A stretch of 64,000 bases of DNA from Aeromicrobium camelliae (GTDB taxonomy: Bacteria > Actinomycetota > Actinomycetes > Propionibacteriales > Nocardioidaceae): NCBI RefSeq assembly GCF_003850045.1, contig NZ_RQJX01000006.1, forward strand, positions 62,001 to 126,000, in the 5' to 3' direction. The number at the start of each line of letters is the position of its first letter. The first letter of the stretch is position 1. This document shows positions 35,549 through 44,515 of the stretch, piece after piece. The notes beneath the pieces are model-generated. The model saw only the letters and a list, made by a program, of their open reading frames with translations. It made no database searches and was not told the DNA's origin. The position numbers were made by a program, and so were the translations under genes.

Positions 35549-37753
35549 TCAGCTCAGCTTGCGCCGGATGGCGAGTCCACCGAGTCCGAGCAGTGCGATG
35601 GCCGCGGCTGCCCCTCCACGCAGGAGGTTGGCGCGATCCTCACCGTCCTCGGCCGCGAACGTCAGCTTGTACGCCGCCCGCGACACGGCCCCCTCGGGGC
35701 TTCCGTACGGCTGCAACTCGGCGGCCCGTTCAGCGCCCGCTTCGATCAGCGCGTACTTCTGGCCGTAGTCCATCGCCGTCGCGTTGCCGACGTTCTTCAG
35801 CTGCGACGTGCCCTGGTCGGACAGTTGCTGTGCACCCTCGGGGAGCTGCGGGGCCGAGCCCGCGGCCTGGCCGAGACCGTCCGCCAGTTGTCCGGCACCC
35901 GCGTCGAGCTTGCCCGCACCGGCGGCCAACTCCTGCGCACCGGGAGCAAGCTCGCCCGTACCGGCCGCGAGCTGTCCACTGCCGGCCGCAAGTTCACCGG
36001 TTCCCGCCGCAAGGCGTGATGTACCGCCGCTGAGGTCACCGGCGCCCGCGGCGAGTTGACCTGCGCCGCCGTTCAGTTTGTCGGCTCCCGCCTTGAGCTG
36101 CCCGAGACCCGTCAGCAGATCGTTACCACCGGCTTGCAACTCTCCGACGCCAGCTTGCAGCTGGGCAACTCCGTTACGAAGGGTTCCTTCCGTTGTGGCA
36201 CTGCCAAGGCCTTGAGCAATGATCCCGTTGGTGAGCTGATCTACGCCGGCCTGGACCTTACCGACCACCTGTGGAATCCCTTGGTGGAGCGTGGCGTCCG
36301 CGACGCCGACCGCGGTGAGCGCGGCCGTCAACTGAGTCGCCGTTGCTTTCAGCTCCGGCGATGCATCTGGGGCGCTAGCCGCTGCCAGGAGCTCTCGAAG
36401 CGGGACCTGCGCGTTCGCGAGAATCGGCCGGACGTCGGTGTTCGAGAATCCGCTGATGCCCGCTCCCATCTCGCCCTTTGCCTTCTCGCCACTTGCACGA
36501 ATACTGGCTTCGACTGTGTCCATACCTGCTTGCAGCTTCGCCAACCCCGCGCCCAGCTGAGCGACACCATCCAGCAGAGCCGGCGCCTTGGCTTGGGCGT
36601 CTCCGAGACCGGCGGCCAGCTGGTTCGCACCACCCGCCAGTTCCCCCGCACCTGCGTTGAGCTTGTGGGCCCCGGCATTCAACTCCGCAGCACCGGAGTT
36701 CAAGGTTCCCGCGCCGGCGTTCAGCTTCTGGGCGCCGGCGTTCAGCTCGCCGGCTCCGCCGCTGAGTTTCTTGGCACCGGCCGCCAACTCCCCGGTACCG
36801 CTCTTCAACTCTCCCGCGCCCGCGTCGAGCTGGAGGATGCCGGCGACGAGTTCCTCAGCGCCGTCCCGGATCTTCAGGAGGTTCTGGTCGATGGTCGCGG
36901 CGCCTTCGGTGAGCTCGACGCCGGAGTCGGCGCCGCCCTTGTAGCTGGCCGCGCCACCGGCGAACGAGGGGCTCTTCAGCGGATTGACCGGCAGCACCGA
37001 CATGCTCGCTTCCGGCACCAGACCGTCCTCGATCTCCGCGGTGTAGCCGAAGGTCGTGCGGTCGGAGCCGATCGGCGGGAACAACGTCATCGTGAAGGAC
37101 AGCAGGGTGCCGCCCTTGCCGTCGCCTCCCGCGTTGGCCTGTTCTGACTGCACGTTCGTGAAGTTCGCCGGCAGAACCGTCGACATCGAACCGACTAGCG
37201 GCACCACGACCGCCATCGTCGACTTCTTCGTCTTGCCTTCGCCGTCGACGTACGTGACGTCCTGCTGCTTACCGGTCATGTTGCGGACGTGATAGGTCAC
37301 CTCGAGAGTGCCGCTCTTGCCCACGATCTCCTTGGGCTCGACCTTCTCGCCGTCGAGTCGGTACTCGACCCGCACGTCGACCGGCAGCTCACCGTCGTAA
37401 TCAGCCACCGTGCGGTACGCCTTCTCTCCATTGACCTTCGTGGCGATGCGCTGCTTGCCGTCACGGATGGACAAGCCTCCGAACCCGTTGAGGTTGCGGG
37501 CGCCGTCAGCCACCGGGTTGTCAACCTCGACCGACCCGTCGCCCTTCAGCACGAGCTGGTCGTAGATCCGCTGGGACGACACCTTGCCGTCCGCGGTGAG
37601 CTTCGCGTCGACGGTTTCCGTGTTGGTGATCGACACGTCGCCGGACACTCCGGACGCGGCCGCGACCGCCCCGGCGATGGGCGCCTGGGCCGCGACCAGC
37701 AGGCATCCGCTGACAGCGGCCATCGTGGCCACCGCGTACTTGCGCTTCGACAT
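35549..37753 (-). CDS. Surface protein with X3-Leu-X2-Gly heptad repeats (YhgE/Pip-like)
   Basis: 734-residue exported protein. The signal peptide spans residues 1-32, a beta-rich ectodomain about 33-280, and two blocks of alanine/glycine heptads (about 301-385 and 525-635; units such as GELAAGA, KLNAGAG). A non-repeat segment of about 140 residues sits between, and a single C-terminal helix (712-730) ends in RRKLS. The repeats match the xxxLxxG heptads of YhgE/Pip phage-infection proteins, but the multi-helix membrane part of those proteins is missing. It is probably a long coiled stalk anchored at the C-terminus. ATG 37753 precedes the signal peptide. Function unknown. Confidence 0.8.
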   Translation of the reverse strand: MSKRKYAVATMAAVSGCLLVAAQAPIAGAVAAASGVSGDVSITNTETVDAKLTADGKVSSQRIYDQLVLKGDGSVEVDNPVADGARNLNGFGGLSIRDGKQRIATKVNGEKAYRTVADYDGELPVDVRVEYRLDGEKVEPKEIVGKSGTLEVTYHVRNMTGKQQDVTYVDGEGKTKKSTMAVVVPLVGSMSTVLPANFTNVQSEQANAGGDGKGGTLLSFTMTLFPPIGSDRTTFGYTAEIEDGLVPEASMSVLPVNPLKSPSFAGGAASYKGGADSGVELTEGAATIDQNLLKIRDGAEELVAGILQLDAGAGELKSGTGELAAGAKKLSGGAGELNAGAQKLNAGAGTLNSGAAELNAGAHKLNAGAGELAGGANQLAAGLGDAQAKAPALLDGVAQLGAGLAKLQAGMDTVEASIRASGEKAKGEMGAGISGFSNTDVRPILANAQVPLRELLAAASAPDASPELKATATQLTAALTAVGVADATLHQGIPQVVGKVQAGVDQLTNGIIAQGLGSATTEGTLRNGVAQLQAGVGELQAGGNDLLTGLGQLKAGADKLNGGAGQLAAGAGDLSGGTSRLAAGTGELAAGSGQLAAGTGELAPGAQELAAGAGKLDAGAGQLADGLGQAAGSAPQLPEGAQQLSDQGTSQLKNVGNATAMDYGQKYALIEAGAERAAELQPYGSPEGAVSRAAYKLTFAAEDGEDRANLLRGGAAAAIALLGLGGLAIRRKLS

Positions 37754-37755
37754 CT

Positions 37756-38286
37756 TCAGACCAACTCCCTCTCTTCGGCCGCGGTCGAGCGCGACCGCGA
37801 CCCCGGATCCACGCACAGCACGGTCACGACGAGTCCCACCACGACGGCGAGCAGGAGGCTCGTCATCGTGGACACGGACTCGGTGGCGAACAGCGGCGGG
37901 TTCTCGGCGAACACGTGCTCGTAGGCTCCGGCGAAACCGGCGGCGCCGAGCAGCACGGACCAGAACGGCAGGCGCCCGCGAGCAATGGCCGTGATGGCAG
38001 TCAGCACGAGGATGACTCCCGCGACGGTCACGGCGCGGCCGACGGACGTGTCCGGAAGGACGGCGACGCGCAGCGCGTAACCCACCCAGGCGACGGCAAG
38101 GCCCACGGCGAACGCAACGACGCGCGATGCGAGCGACGCGTGTGGCACCAGAGCGATCACGGCGCCGAGCCCGATCCCGAGGATCACCACGAACGCGATT
38201 CCCAGATCCAGACTCTCGCCGAGCATGACGAAAACAACGGCCGCCAGCGCCAACAGGGCACCGGCGACCAACTCTCCCTTGGTCAT
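37756..38286 (-). CDS. Multi-span membrane protein of unknown function
   Basis: 176-residue hydrophobic protein with about five or six helices: roughly residues 6-22, 27-45, 52-72, 82-102, 106-124 and 142-160. It ends in a charged tail ([15 protein letters not shown]). No recognised family or catalytic residues. Its stop is 2 nt before the heptad-repeat start, so the two form an operon, and it may anchor, export or energise the surface protein. The ATG at 38286 has no strong ribosome site. Confidence 0.65.
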   Translation of the reverse strand: MTKGELVAGALLALAAVVFVMLGESLDLGIAFVVILGIGLGAVIALVPHASLASRVVAFAVGLAVAWVGYALRVAVLPDTSVGRAVTVAGVILVLTAITAIARGRLPFWSVLLGAAGFAGAYEHVFAENPPLFATESVSTMTSLLLAVVVGLVVTVLCVDPGSRSRSTAAEERELV

Positions 38287-38433
38287 TGTGTGACTACTCG
38301 GGCCCCAGAACGATGGGGGTGAGGCCCGAGAACTCCCTTCTCGAGAGTGAATCAGATCACACTTTCGTCGTTTTGGGTATGACCTTGACGGAGGAGTCCG
38401 CGTCCGGTGTCGGCGGAGTTGGTACTCCTGCCG

Positions 38434-38439
38434 TAAGTT
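38434..38439 (+). promoter_or_regulatory. Candidate -10 of the flippase gene
   Basis: TAAGTT lies 8 nt before the GTG at 38448. It supports that start, because no ribosome site precedes either candidate. Confidence 0.35.
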
Positions 38440-38447
38440 CGGTAATC

Positions 38448-39650
38448 GTGCAGCTCCATCTCCGTTCCGCGACGCTGGTCGCCGCTGCGATGATGGTCAT
38501 GAACGTCGTCACCTACGGCTTCAACCTGGTGGCAGCGCGCATGCTGATCCCCGCCGAATTCGGTGCGGTCACCGCATTGCTCAGCATCATCCTCGTCGCG
38601 AACGTCGTCTCGTTGGGGCTGCAGGCCACGATCGCCCGCAAGCTCTCCGTCGCGCCGCTCGAGCGCCGGGCCGCCATCATCGGAGCCGCTTCCCGCGTCA
38701 CGTGGAGCGTGTCGGCCGCCGTGGGTGCGGTGGTCGCGTGCTCGACGGTCGTCATGACGCCGCTGCTGCGCCTCGACTCCCCCGTTCCCGTGCTGTTGTG
38801 CGGCGCCATGATCGTGCCCCTGACGGTGATGGGCGCGCAGGCCGGCGTCGCGCAGGGCACGGAGCGCTGGCACAAGCTGTCGGCCATCTACCTCGGGAAC
38901 GGCTTCGGCCGGTTGGTCGGCGGGTGCACGGGCATCCTGCTGCTACCCAGCGCGGCCGGCGCGATGCTCGGGCTGGCCGTCGGGGCGTGGCTGCCCGTCA
39001 TCGCCGGCCTCGGACTGCTGCGCATCCGCGGAGAGCACGACGACATCCGTCTTCTGCTCACCGAGACGGCCGGCTCCGCCTTCGCCCTGCTGTCGTACTT
39101 CGTGCTCAGCAACGCCGACGCACTCATCGCCCGCAACCTGTTCGACCCGCACGACAGCGGCCTCTACGCGGCCGGGCTCATCCTCACCAAAGCGACGCTG
39201 TTCCTACCCCAGTTCGTCAGCGTGGTGCTCTTCCCCACGCTCTCTCGCGACGAAAGCCACCGCTCGCGCATGCTCGCGGCCGGCGCAGTCACGCTCCTCG
39301 GGATCTGCGTCATCGGAGGCACGCTGGTGCTGCCGCAGCTCGCCCTCGCCCTCGTCGGCGGACCGCAGTACTCCGAGATCTCCGGGCGCCTGTGGCTCTT
39401 CGCACTCTCCGGCTCGTTCCTCGCACTGGCGCATATGCTCGTGTTCGACGCACTGGCCCGTCGCTCGAAGGGTGCCACCGTGCTCATCTGGGCGGCGCTC
39501 GCCCTCGTCGTGGCGCTCGCCTACACCCTCGATGTCGGCATTACCGGCCTGGTGCTCATCGTGGCCGGATGCTCCGGGGGGTTGTGCGTCGTCCTGCTGG
39601 CGTTGCCGCTGCTGACCGAACGCCGGTCGGCACCGGCTCGCACGCCCTGA
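38448..39650 (+). CDS. Oligosaccharide flippase family protein (MOP superfamily)
   Basis: 400-residue membrane protein with about 12 helices. It has Wzx/MurJ-like features: NVVTYGFNLVAARMLIPAEF at the first helix pair, FGAVTALLSI, a mid-protein LSNADALIARNLF and ESGLYAAG-type DPHDSGLYAAGLIL. The family flips lipid-linked sugars across the membrane for polysaccharide or teichoic-acid assembly. No glycosyltransferases are adjacent. GTG 38448 sits just before helix 1 and 8 nt after TAAGTT; an in-frame ATG at 38379 would add 23 low-complexity residues. Divergent from the heptad-repeat operon; its stop is 7 nt from the polA stop. Confidence 0.82.
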   Translation: MQLHLRSATLVAAAMMVMNVVTYGFNLVAARMLIPAEFGAVTALLSIILVANVVSLGLQATIARKLSVAPLERRAAIIGAASRVTWSVSAAVGAVVACSTVVMTPLLRLDSPVPVLLCGAMIVPLTVMGAQAGVAQGTERWHKLSAIYLGNGFGRLVGGCTGILLLPSAAGAMLGLAVGAWLPVIAGLGLLRIRGEHDDIRLLLTETAGSAFALLSYFVLSNADALIARNLFDPHDSGLYAAGLILTKATLFLPQFVSVVLFPTLSRDESHRSRMLAAGAVTLLGICVIGGTLVLPQLALALVGGPQYSEISGRLWLFALSGSFLALAHMLVFDALARRSKGATVLIWAALALVVALAYTLDVGITGLVLIVAGCSGGLCVVLLALPLLTERRSAPARTP

Positions 39651-39657
39651 CGAACGC

Positions 39658-42324
39658 TCAGTGCCCGGCTTCGTGCCAGGTCCGGCCGATGCCGACGGAG
39701 ACGTCGAGCGGCACCGAGAGCTGCGCGGCGCCCGCCATCTGCTCGCGCACGAGGCTCTCCACCCGGTCCAGCTCGCCGCGCGCTACTTCGAGGACGAGTT
39801 CGTCGTGCACCTGCAGCAGCATCCGGGACCGCAGCCCGGATTCGCGCAGCGCACGATCGACGCCGAGCATCGCGACCTTGATGATGTCGGCCGCCGACCC
39901 CTGGATCGGGGCGTTGAGCGCCATGCGCTCGGCCATCTCCCGGCGCTGACGGTTGTCGCTCTGCAGGTCGGGCAGGTAGCGACGACGCCCCATGATCGTC
40001 TCGGTGAACCCGGTTTGGCGCGCATCGTCAACCACGCCCTGCAGGTAATCGCGCACCCCGCCGAAGGTCTGGAAGTAGTCGTCCATGAGGACCTGAGCCT
40101 CGCCAGGGGTGATACCGAGCTGCTGCCCCAGGCCGTACGACGAGAGGCCGTAGGCGAGGCCGTAGTTCATCGCCTTGATGCGTGCGCGCAAGCCGCCGTC
40201 GATGTCGTCGGGGGCGCGGTCGAACACCTTGGCCGCCATGACGGTGTGGAAGTCATGGCCGGACCGGAACGCCTCGATGAGGTCGGCATCCTCGGACAAG
40301 TGCGCCATGATCCGCATCTCGATCTGGCTGTAGTCCGCGGTGAGCAGGGTCTCGAAGCCCTCACCCACGCAGAAGGCCTCGCGGATCCGGCGACCGGACT
40401 CGGTGCGGATCGGGATGTTCTGCAGGTTCGGGTCGGCCGAGCTGAGTCGGCCGGTGGCCGCGATCGTCTGGTAGTACGTCGTGTGGATGCGGCCGTCGGA
40501 CTGCACCGTCTTCTGCAAGCCCTCGACCGTCTGCCGCAAGCGGGTGACGTCGCGGTGGGCCAGCAGGTGCTCGAGGAACGGGTGCTCGGTCTTGGCGTAG
40601 AGGGACTGCAGCGCGTCAGCATCGGTGGTGTAACCGGTCTTGGTGCGCTTGGTCTTGGGCATGGCCAGCTCTTCGAACAGGACGACCTGCAGCTGCTTGG
40701 GCGAGCCGAGGTTCACCTCCCGGCCGATCACCGCGTACGCGTCCTGCGCCGCCCCGAGCATGCGATGGGTGAACTCCTGATGCAGGGCGTCGAGATGCGC
40801 GCCGTCGACGGCGATGCCGGTGGACTCCATCTGCCGCAACACCCGGATCAGCGGCAACTCGACCGAGCGCAAGAGGTCCAGCGCGCCGTGCTGCTCCACT
40901 TGCGGCTCGAGGGTGGCCCAGAGGTCGACCGCCGCGCGGGCGCGCTGCACCGCGCTCTGCGCGCCGGCGGAGTCGTCGTCGAACGCCAACTGACCGGAGT
41001 CGTCGCTCGTACTGATCTCGCGGTGCAGATAGCGGACCGCGAGGTCAGCGAGATCGTAGGAACGCTGGTCAGGGCGCACGAGGTAGGCGGCGAGGGCGGT
41101 ATCGGCGACGACGCCGTCGACACTCCAGCCCTGCGCGGCCAGCGCGTGGACTTGGCCCTTGGCGTCATGGAAGACCTTCTGCCGGGTCGTATCGGCCAGC
41201 CATGCGGCGAGCGCCGCGTCGTCCTGCACCGTCAGCGCGTCGGTGCTGACCCACATGCCGTGGCCGTCGGCGGTGGCCACGGCGATGGTGTCGGCCCGCG
41301 CACCCGAGGGACGCAAGACGCCCGATACGTCGACACCCACGACGGTGCCCGCTGCCGCGTGTTCGTCGAGCCAGGCACCGACCTGCCCCTCCCCAGGGAG
41401 GGCGAGGTCGAGCGCGACAGCGGCGTCGGCCGACGCCTTCTCGTCGCCGCCGCCGAGGTAGTCGAACAACCGCTCGCGCAAGGCGGAGAACTCCAGGGCG
41501 TCGAACACGCGGTGGATGGCGTCGCGGTTCCACTCGGTGGTGAAGCCGAGATCGGTGGGCCCTGCAGGCAGGTCCAGATCGCACACCAGCGCGTTGAGCC
41601 GCCGGTTCCGCAGGACGTCGTCGAGATGGTCGCGCAGCGACTGGCCGGCCTTGCCCCCGATCGCGTCGACGTTCGCCACGACGCCGTCGAGGCCGTCGTA
41701 GGCGTTGATCCACTTGGCGGCCGTCTTGGGTCCCACCCCGGGGACGCCCGGGAGGTTGTCGCTGGACTCCCCCACCAGCGCGGCGAGGTCGGGGTACCGC
41801 TGCGGCGGCACACCGTACTTCTCCTCGACCGCGGCAGGCGTCATGCGCGAGAGGTCGGAGACGCCGCGCTTGGGATAGAGGATGGTGGTGCGGTCGCTGA
41901 CCAGCTGGAAGGAGTCGCGGTCGCCGGTGCAGATCAGCACCTCCATGCCGGCGTCCTCGGCCTGGCGCGCGAGGGTGCCGATGACGTCGTCGGCCTCGTA
42001 ACCGGGCTTCTCCAGGTACTGGATGCCGAGCGCGTCGAGGACCTCTTTGACGAGTTCGACCTGTCCCTTGAACTCCTGCGGGGAGGCCGAGCGGTTGGCC
42101 TTGTACTCGGCGTACTGCTCGGTGCGGAACGAGGCGCGGGAGACGTCGAACGCCACCCCGACGTGCGTGGGCTTCTCATCGCGCAGCACGTTGATGAGCA
42201 TCGAGGTGAACCCGAAGACTGCGTTGGTGCTCTGCCCGGTAGTGGTGGAGAAGTTCTCCACCGGCAACGCGAAGAAGGCGCGGTAGGCGACTGAATGGCC
42301 GTCGATCAGCAGGAGTCGGTCCAC
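39658..42324 (-). CDS. polA: DNA polymerase I
   Basis: 888-residue Pol I for gap filling and primer removal. The 5'-nuclease domain (1-300) has GHSVAYRAFFALP, GYEADDVIGTLA and GVPGVGPKTAAKW. The 3'-5' exonuclease-like domain (about 310-480) has lost the metal acids (GVDVSG where DxE is needed), so no proofreading is expected, as in other actinobacterial PolA. Polymerase motifs are LLTADYSQIEMR, the O-helix RIKAMNYGLAYG and LLQVHDELVLE. GTG 42324 is chosen because it lies 7 nt after TAGGGT and DRLLLIDGHS follows; an upstream GTG at 42354 lacks any signal. Confidence 0.97.
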   Translation of the reverse strand: MDRLLLIDGHSVAYRAFFALPVENFSTTTGQSTNAVFGFTSMLINVLRDEKPTHVGVAFDVSRASFRTEQYAEYKANRSASPQEFKGQVELVKEVLDALGIQYLEKPGYEADDVIGTLARQAEDAGMEVLICTGDRDSFQLVSDRTTILYPKRGVSDLSRMTPAAVEEKYGVPPQRYPDLAALVGESSDNLPGVPGVGPKTAAKWINAYDGLDGVVANVDAIGGKAGQSLRDHLDDVLRNRRLNALVCDLDLPAGPTDLGFTTEWNRDAIHRVFDALEFSALRERLFDYLGGGDEKASADAAVALDLALPGEGQVGAWLDEHAAAGTVVGVDVSGVLRPSGARADTIAVATADGHGMWVSTDALTVQDDAALAAWLADTTRQKVFHDAKGQVHALAAQGWSVDGVVADTALAAYLVRPDQRSYDLADLAVRYLHREISTSDDSGQLAFDDDSAGAQSAVQRARAAVDLWATLEPQVEQHGALDLLRSVELPLIRVLRQMESTGIAVDGAHLDALHQEFTHRMLGAAQDAYAVIGREVNLGSPKQLQVVLFEELAMPKTKRTKTGYTTDADALQSLYAKTEHPFLEHLLAHRDVTRLRQTVEGLQKTVQSDGRIHTTYYQTIAATGRLSSADPNLQNIPIRTESGRRIREAFCVGEGFETLLTADYSQIEMRIMAHLSEDADLIEAFRSGHDFHTVMAAKVFDRAPDDIDGGLRARIKAMNYGLAYGLSSYGLGQQLGITPGEAQVLMDDYFQTFGGVRDYLQGVVDDARQTGFTETIMGRRRYLPDLQSDNRQRREMAERMALNAPIQGSAADIIKVAMLGVDRALRESGLRSRMLLQVHDELVLEVARGELDRVESLVREQMAGAAQLSVPLDVSVGIGRTWHEAGH

Positions 42325-42331
42325 GACAGCC

Positions 42332-42337
42332 ACCCTA
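42332..42337 (-). promoter_or_regulatory. -10 element, leaderless polA
   Basis: TAGGGT on the minus strand, 7 nt (GGCTGTC), then the GTG at 42324. Confidence 0.45.
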
Positions 42338-42367
42338 GACCGCCGGACCGACACGAAGGAGCGACGG

Positions 42368-42973
42368 TCAGCCGACGGGGGTGCCGACCCGGCGCCGCAG
42401 CGTGCGACGCACTGCTAGAAGACGTCCGGTGACCTTCGAATGGGCGACCTTGCCGTCGAGGCGCGCCCGCAACAGGCTGGTCTGCGCGGCTCGGAGCACC
42501 GCGATCTGGTTGAAGCCGAGCTTGGCCATGTAGCGGTTCGACTCGCGCGCGTGCGCCGAGACGGTCGACAGGATGATCTCGCAGCCCTGCTCCTCGGCGT
42601 GGGCCGCCATGGCGGACAACAACAGCGCTGCGATGGACTTGCGGCGGCATTCGGGGGCGACCTGGAGGTCGGTCACGACGAGGACGCGCGACCGGCTGAC
42701 CGGGGTGAGGGTGGCGAGGTCGCCCACGACAGCACCGACGACGCGTTCCTCCTCGTCGACCGCGACGATGATGCGGCGTGCGCGATGGGCGAAGTTGAAG
42801 GCGAGGGCCTCGGCGGCCTCCTCGCATGTGGGCTCGCGCCACAGCGTCTGCTGACTGAACGCCTCGGAGCCCTCGTCGCCCGCGGCGGCCGCGCAGGCAG
42901 CCCACAGGCAGATCAGGTTCTCGGCGTCATCGATCGTCGCGTCCCGCAGCGTCACCGGCGGCCGTGCTCCCAT
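42368..42973 (-). CDS. GNAT family N-acetyltransferase
   Basis: 201-residue acetyltransferase. The GNAT fold occupies residues 5-165: VTLRDATIDDAENLICLW at the start, strand VLVVTDLQVAPECRRKSIAALLLS as motif A with an atypical RRKSIA loop in place of Q/RxxGxG/A, and NRYMAKLGFNQI as motif B. A basic tail follows (RRTLRRRVG). The target is unknown; the basic tail might bind nucleic acid or ribosome. GGAAGGGT lies before the ATG at 42973. The next gene downstream is polA, 43 nt away with its own promoter. Confidence 0.85.
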   Translation of the reverse strand: MGARPPVTLRDATIDDAENLICLWAACAAAAGDEGSEAFSQQTLWREPTCEEAAEALAFNFAHRARRIIVAVDEEERVVGAVVGDLATLTPVSRSRVLVVTDLQVAPECRRKSIAALLLSAMAAHAEEQGCEIILSTVSAHARESNRYMAKLGFNQIAVLRAAQTSLLRARLDGKVAHSKVTGRLLAVRRTLRRRVGTPVG

Positions 42974-43117
42974 GCCCCACCCTTCCGTCCGCTTACCAGC
43001 CCCCCGACCACGGCACAGCGTACGCCTTCTCGCCGCCCGTCGGACAGCCCTCGTCCCCGTCCCTGGGGACGGACGGTCACGTCCGAAGAATGAAACCGAA
43101 CTGTTACCAGCGTTTAC

Positions 43118-43146
43118 TGCACAGCCGCCGCGAATAGACCTATGCT
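43118..43146 (+). promoter_or_regulatory. Promoter of the livHMGF operon
   Basis: TATGCT (43141-43146) preceded at 17 nt by TGCACA (43118-43123), about 55 nt before the livH GTG. The region around it is notably AT-richer than its surroundings. Confidence 0.5.
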
Positions 43147-43200
43147 CATGCGGAACGTGCGGGCAGTACCGTGCCCGGACACGAGACACAGGAGAAGTGT

Positions 43201-44511
43201 GTGCGACAGCGACTAGCTGCGGCATGCGTACTGATGCTGGGGGCGATCCTCCTCGGTGCCGGTGGCGCATATGGAACATCGCCCGCCGCGCTGCCGAGCG
43301 AGAGTTCGGACAACTCGATCACCGTCGTCCTGATCGACACCCGAGGCACCGAAGCCGGCGAGTCCGGCAAGCCTGTGCCCGATGTCGACATCGAGGTGTC
43401 GGACGACTCGGGAACCGTGGGCGAAGGAACCACCGACGAGGAGGGCCGCGCGTCCATCCCCATCCCCGGCCTCGGTTCGTACACCGTGACGGTGGACGAG
43501 GACACGCTTCCTGAGGACACCCAGCTCAGCGGCGAGGGAGGTAACGAGCGCACCGTCAACGTCGTGATCTCCGGCGACATGCGCGTCCAGTTCCCGATCG
43601 CCGACGAGCGCGCCGCAGGTGCCGGCTTCGTCAGCAAACTGATGACCGGAGCCGTGTCGGGCGTGAAGTTCGGCCTCATCATCGGTCTCGCCGCACTCGG
43701 CCTCTCGATGGTCTTCGGAACGACGGGCCTCACCAACTTCTCCCACGGCGAGCTCATCACCTTCGGTGGCCTCGTCGTCTACGGCTTCAACCGCGGCCTC
43801 GGGCTGCCGGTGGTCCTCGCCGGCATCCTCACCGTCATCGTCTCCGCCGGATTCGGCTGGGTCCAGGAACGCGGGCTCTGGCGGCCGCTGCGCAGGCGCG
43901 GTACCGGGCTGGTCGCCATGATGATCGTCTCGATCGGTTTCGCGCTCTTCTTGCGCAACGTCTACCAGTACGTGTTCGGCGGCAACACCAAGTCGCTCTC
44001 GCAGTACGTGTCCCAGCAGCGCGTCTCGCTCGGTCCGATCTCGCTCGCGCCCAAGGAGATGGCGATCATGGCGATCGCCTTCGTCGCGATCGCTCTGGTC
44101 TGCGCCGCGTTGATGACCACGCGCCTCGGCAAGGCGACGCGCGCGGTGGCGGACAACCCGGCTCTCGCCTCGTCGTCGGGTCTGCGCGTCGACGGCGTGA
44201 TCGGTTCGGTGTGGATCGTCGGAACCGCGCTGACCGGTCTGGCCGGCGTCCTGCTCGCGGTCGACCAGCAGGTGGAGTTCCAGATGGGCTTCAAGATGCT
44301 GCTCCTGGTCTTCGCGAGCGTCACCCTCGGCGGCCTCGGCACCGTCTGGGGCGCCCTCATCGGCAGCATGGTCGTCGGCATCATGGTCGAGGTCTCCCCC
44401 GTGCTGGGCGTCCCGGCAGAACTCAAGTACACCCCGGCGTTGCTGGTGCTCATCCTCATCCTTCTGGTGAGGCCACAGGGCATCCTCGGACGTCGCGAGC
44501 GGATCGGATGA
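43201..44511 (+). CDS. livH: Branched-chain amino-acid ABC permease LivH with Ig-like N-domain
   Basis: 436-residue permease. The core (about 146-436) is LivH: GLIIGLAALGLSMVFGTTGLTNFSHGE at the start, the EAA-like DNPALASSSGL, and VRPQGILGRRE at the end. Unlike ordinary LivH (about 290 residues), it begins with a signal sequence or helix (1-25). A secreted beta-sandwich-like domain follows (about 39-128; VPDVDIEVSDDSG, TTDEEGRASIPIPGLGSYTV), resembling carboxypeptidase-regulatory/Cna-B folds. That domain could dock the binding lipoprotein or the wall. GTG start, GGAG 6 nt upstream. First gene of livHMGF. Confidence 0.92.
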   Translation: MRQRLAAACVLMLGAILLGAGGAYGTSPAALPSESSDNSITVVLIDTRGTEAGESGKPVPDVDIEVSDDSGTVGEGTTDEEGRASIPIPGLGSYTVTVDEDTLPEDTQLSGEGGNERTVNVVISGDMRVQFPIADERAAGAGFVSKLMTGAVSGVKFGLIIGLAALGLSMVFGTTGLTNFSHGELITFGGLVVYGFNRGLGLPVVLAGILTVIVSAGFGWVQERGLWRPLRRRGTGLVAMMIVSIGFALFLRNVYQYVFGGNTKSLSQYVSQQRVSLGPISLAPKEMAIMAIAFVAIALVCAALMTTRLGKATRAVADNPALASSSGLRVDGVIGSVWIVGTALTGLAGVLLAVDQQVEFQMGFKMLLLVFASVTLGGLGTVWGALIGSMVVGIMVEVSPVLGVPAELKYTPALLVLILILLVRPQGILGRRERIG

Positions 44512-44515
44512 CGAC

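Noticed and set aside
36600..36850. DNA direct repeats as a possible mobile repeat array
   Set aside because: They are codon-level echoes of the protein heptads (GAxxLNA units) inside an intact reading frame, not an independent repeat element.
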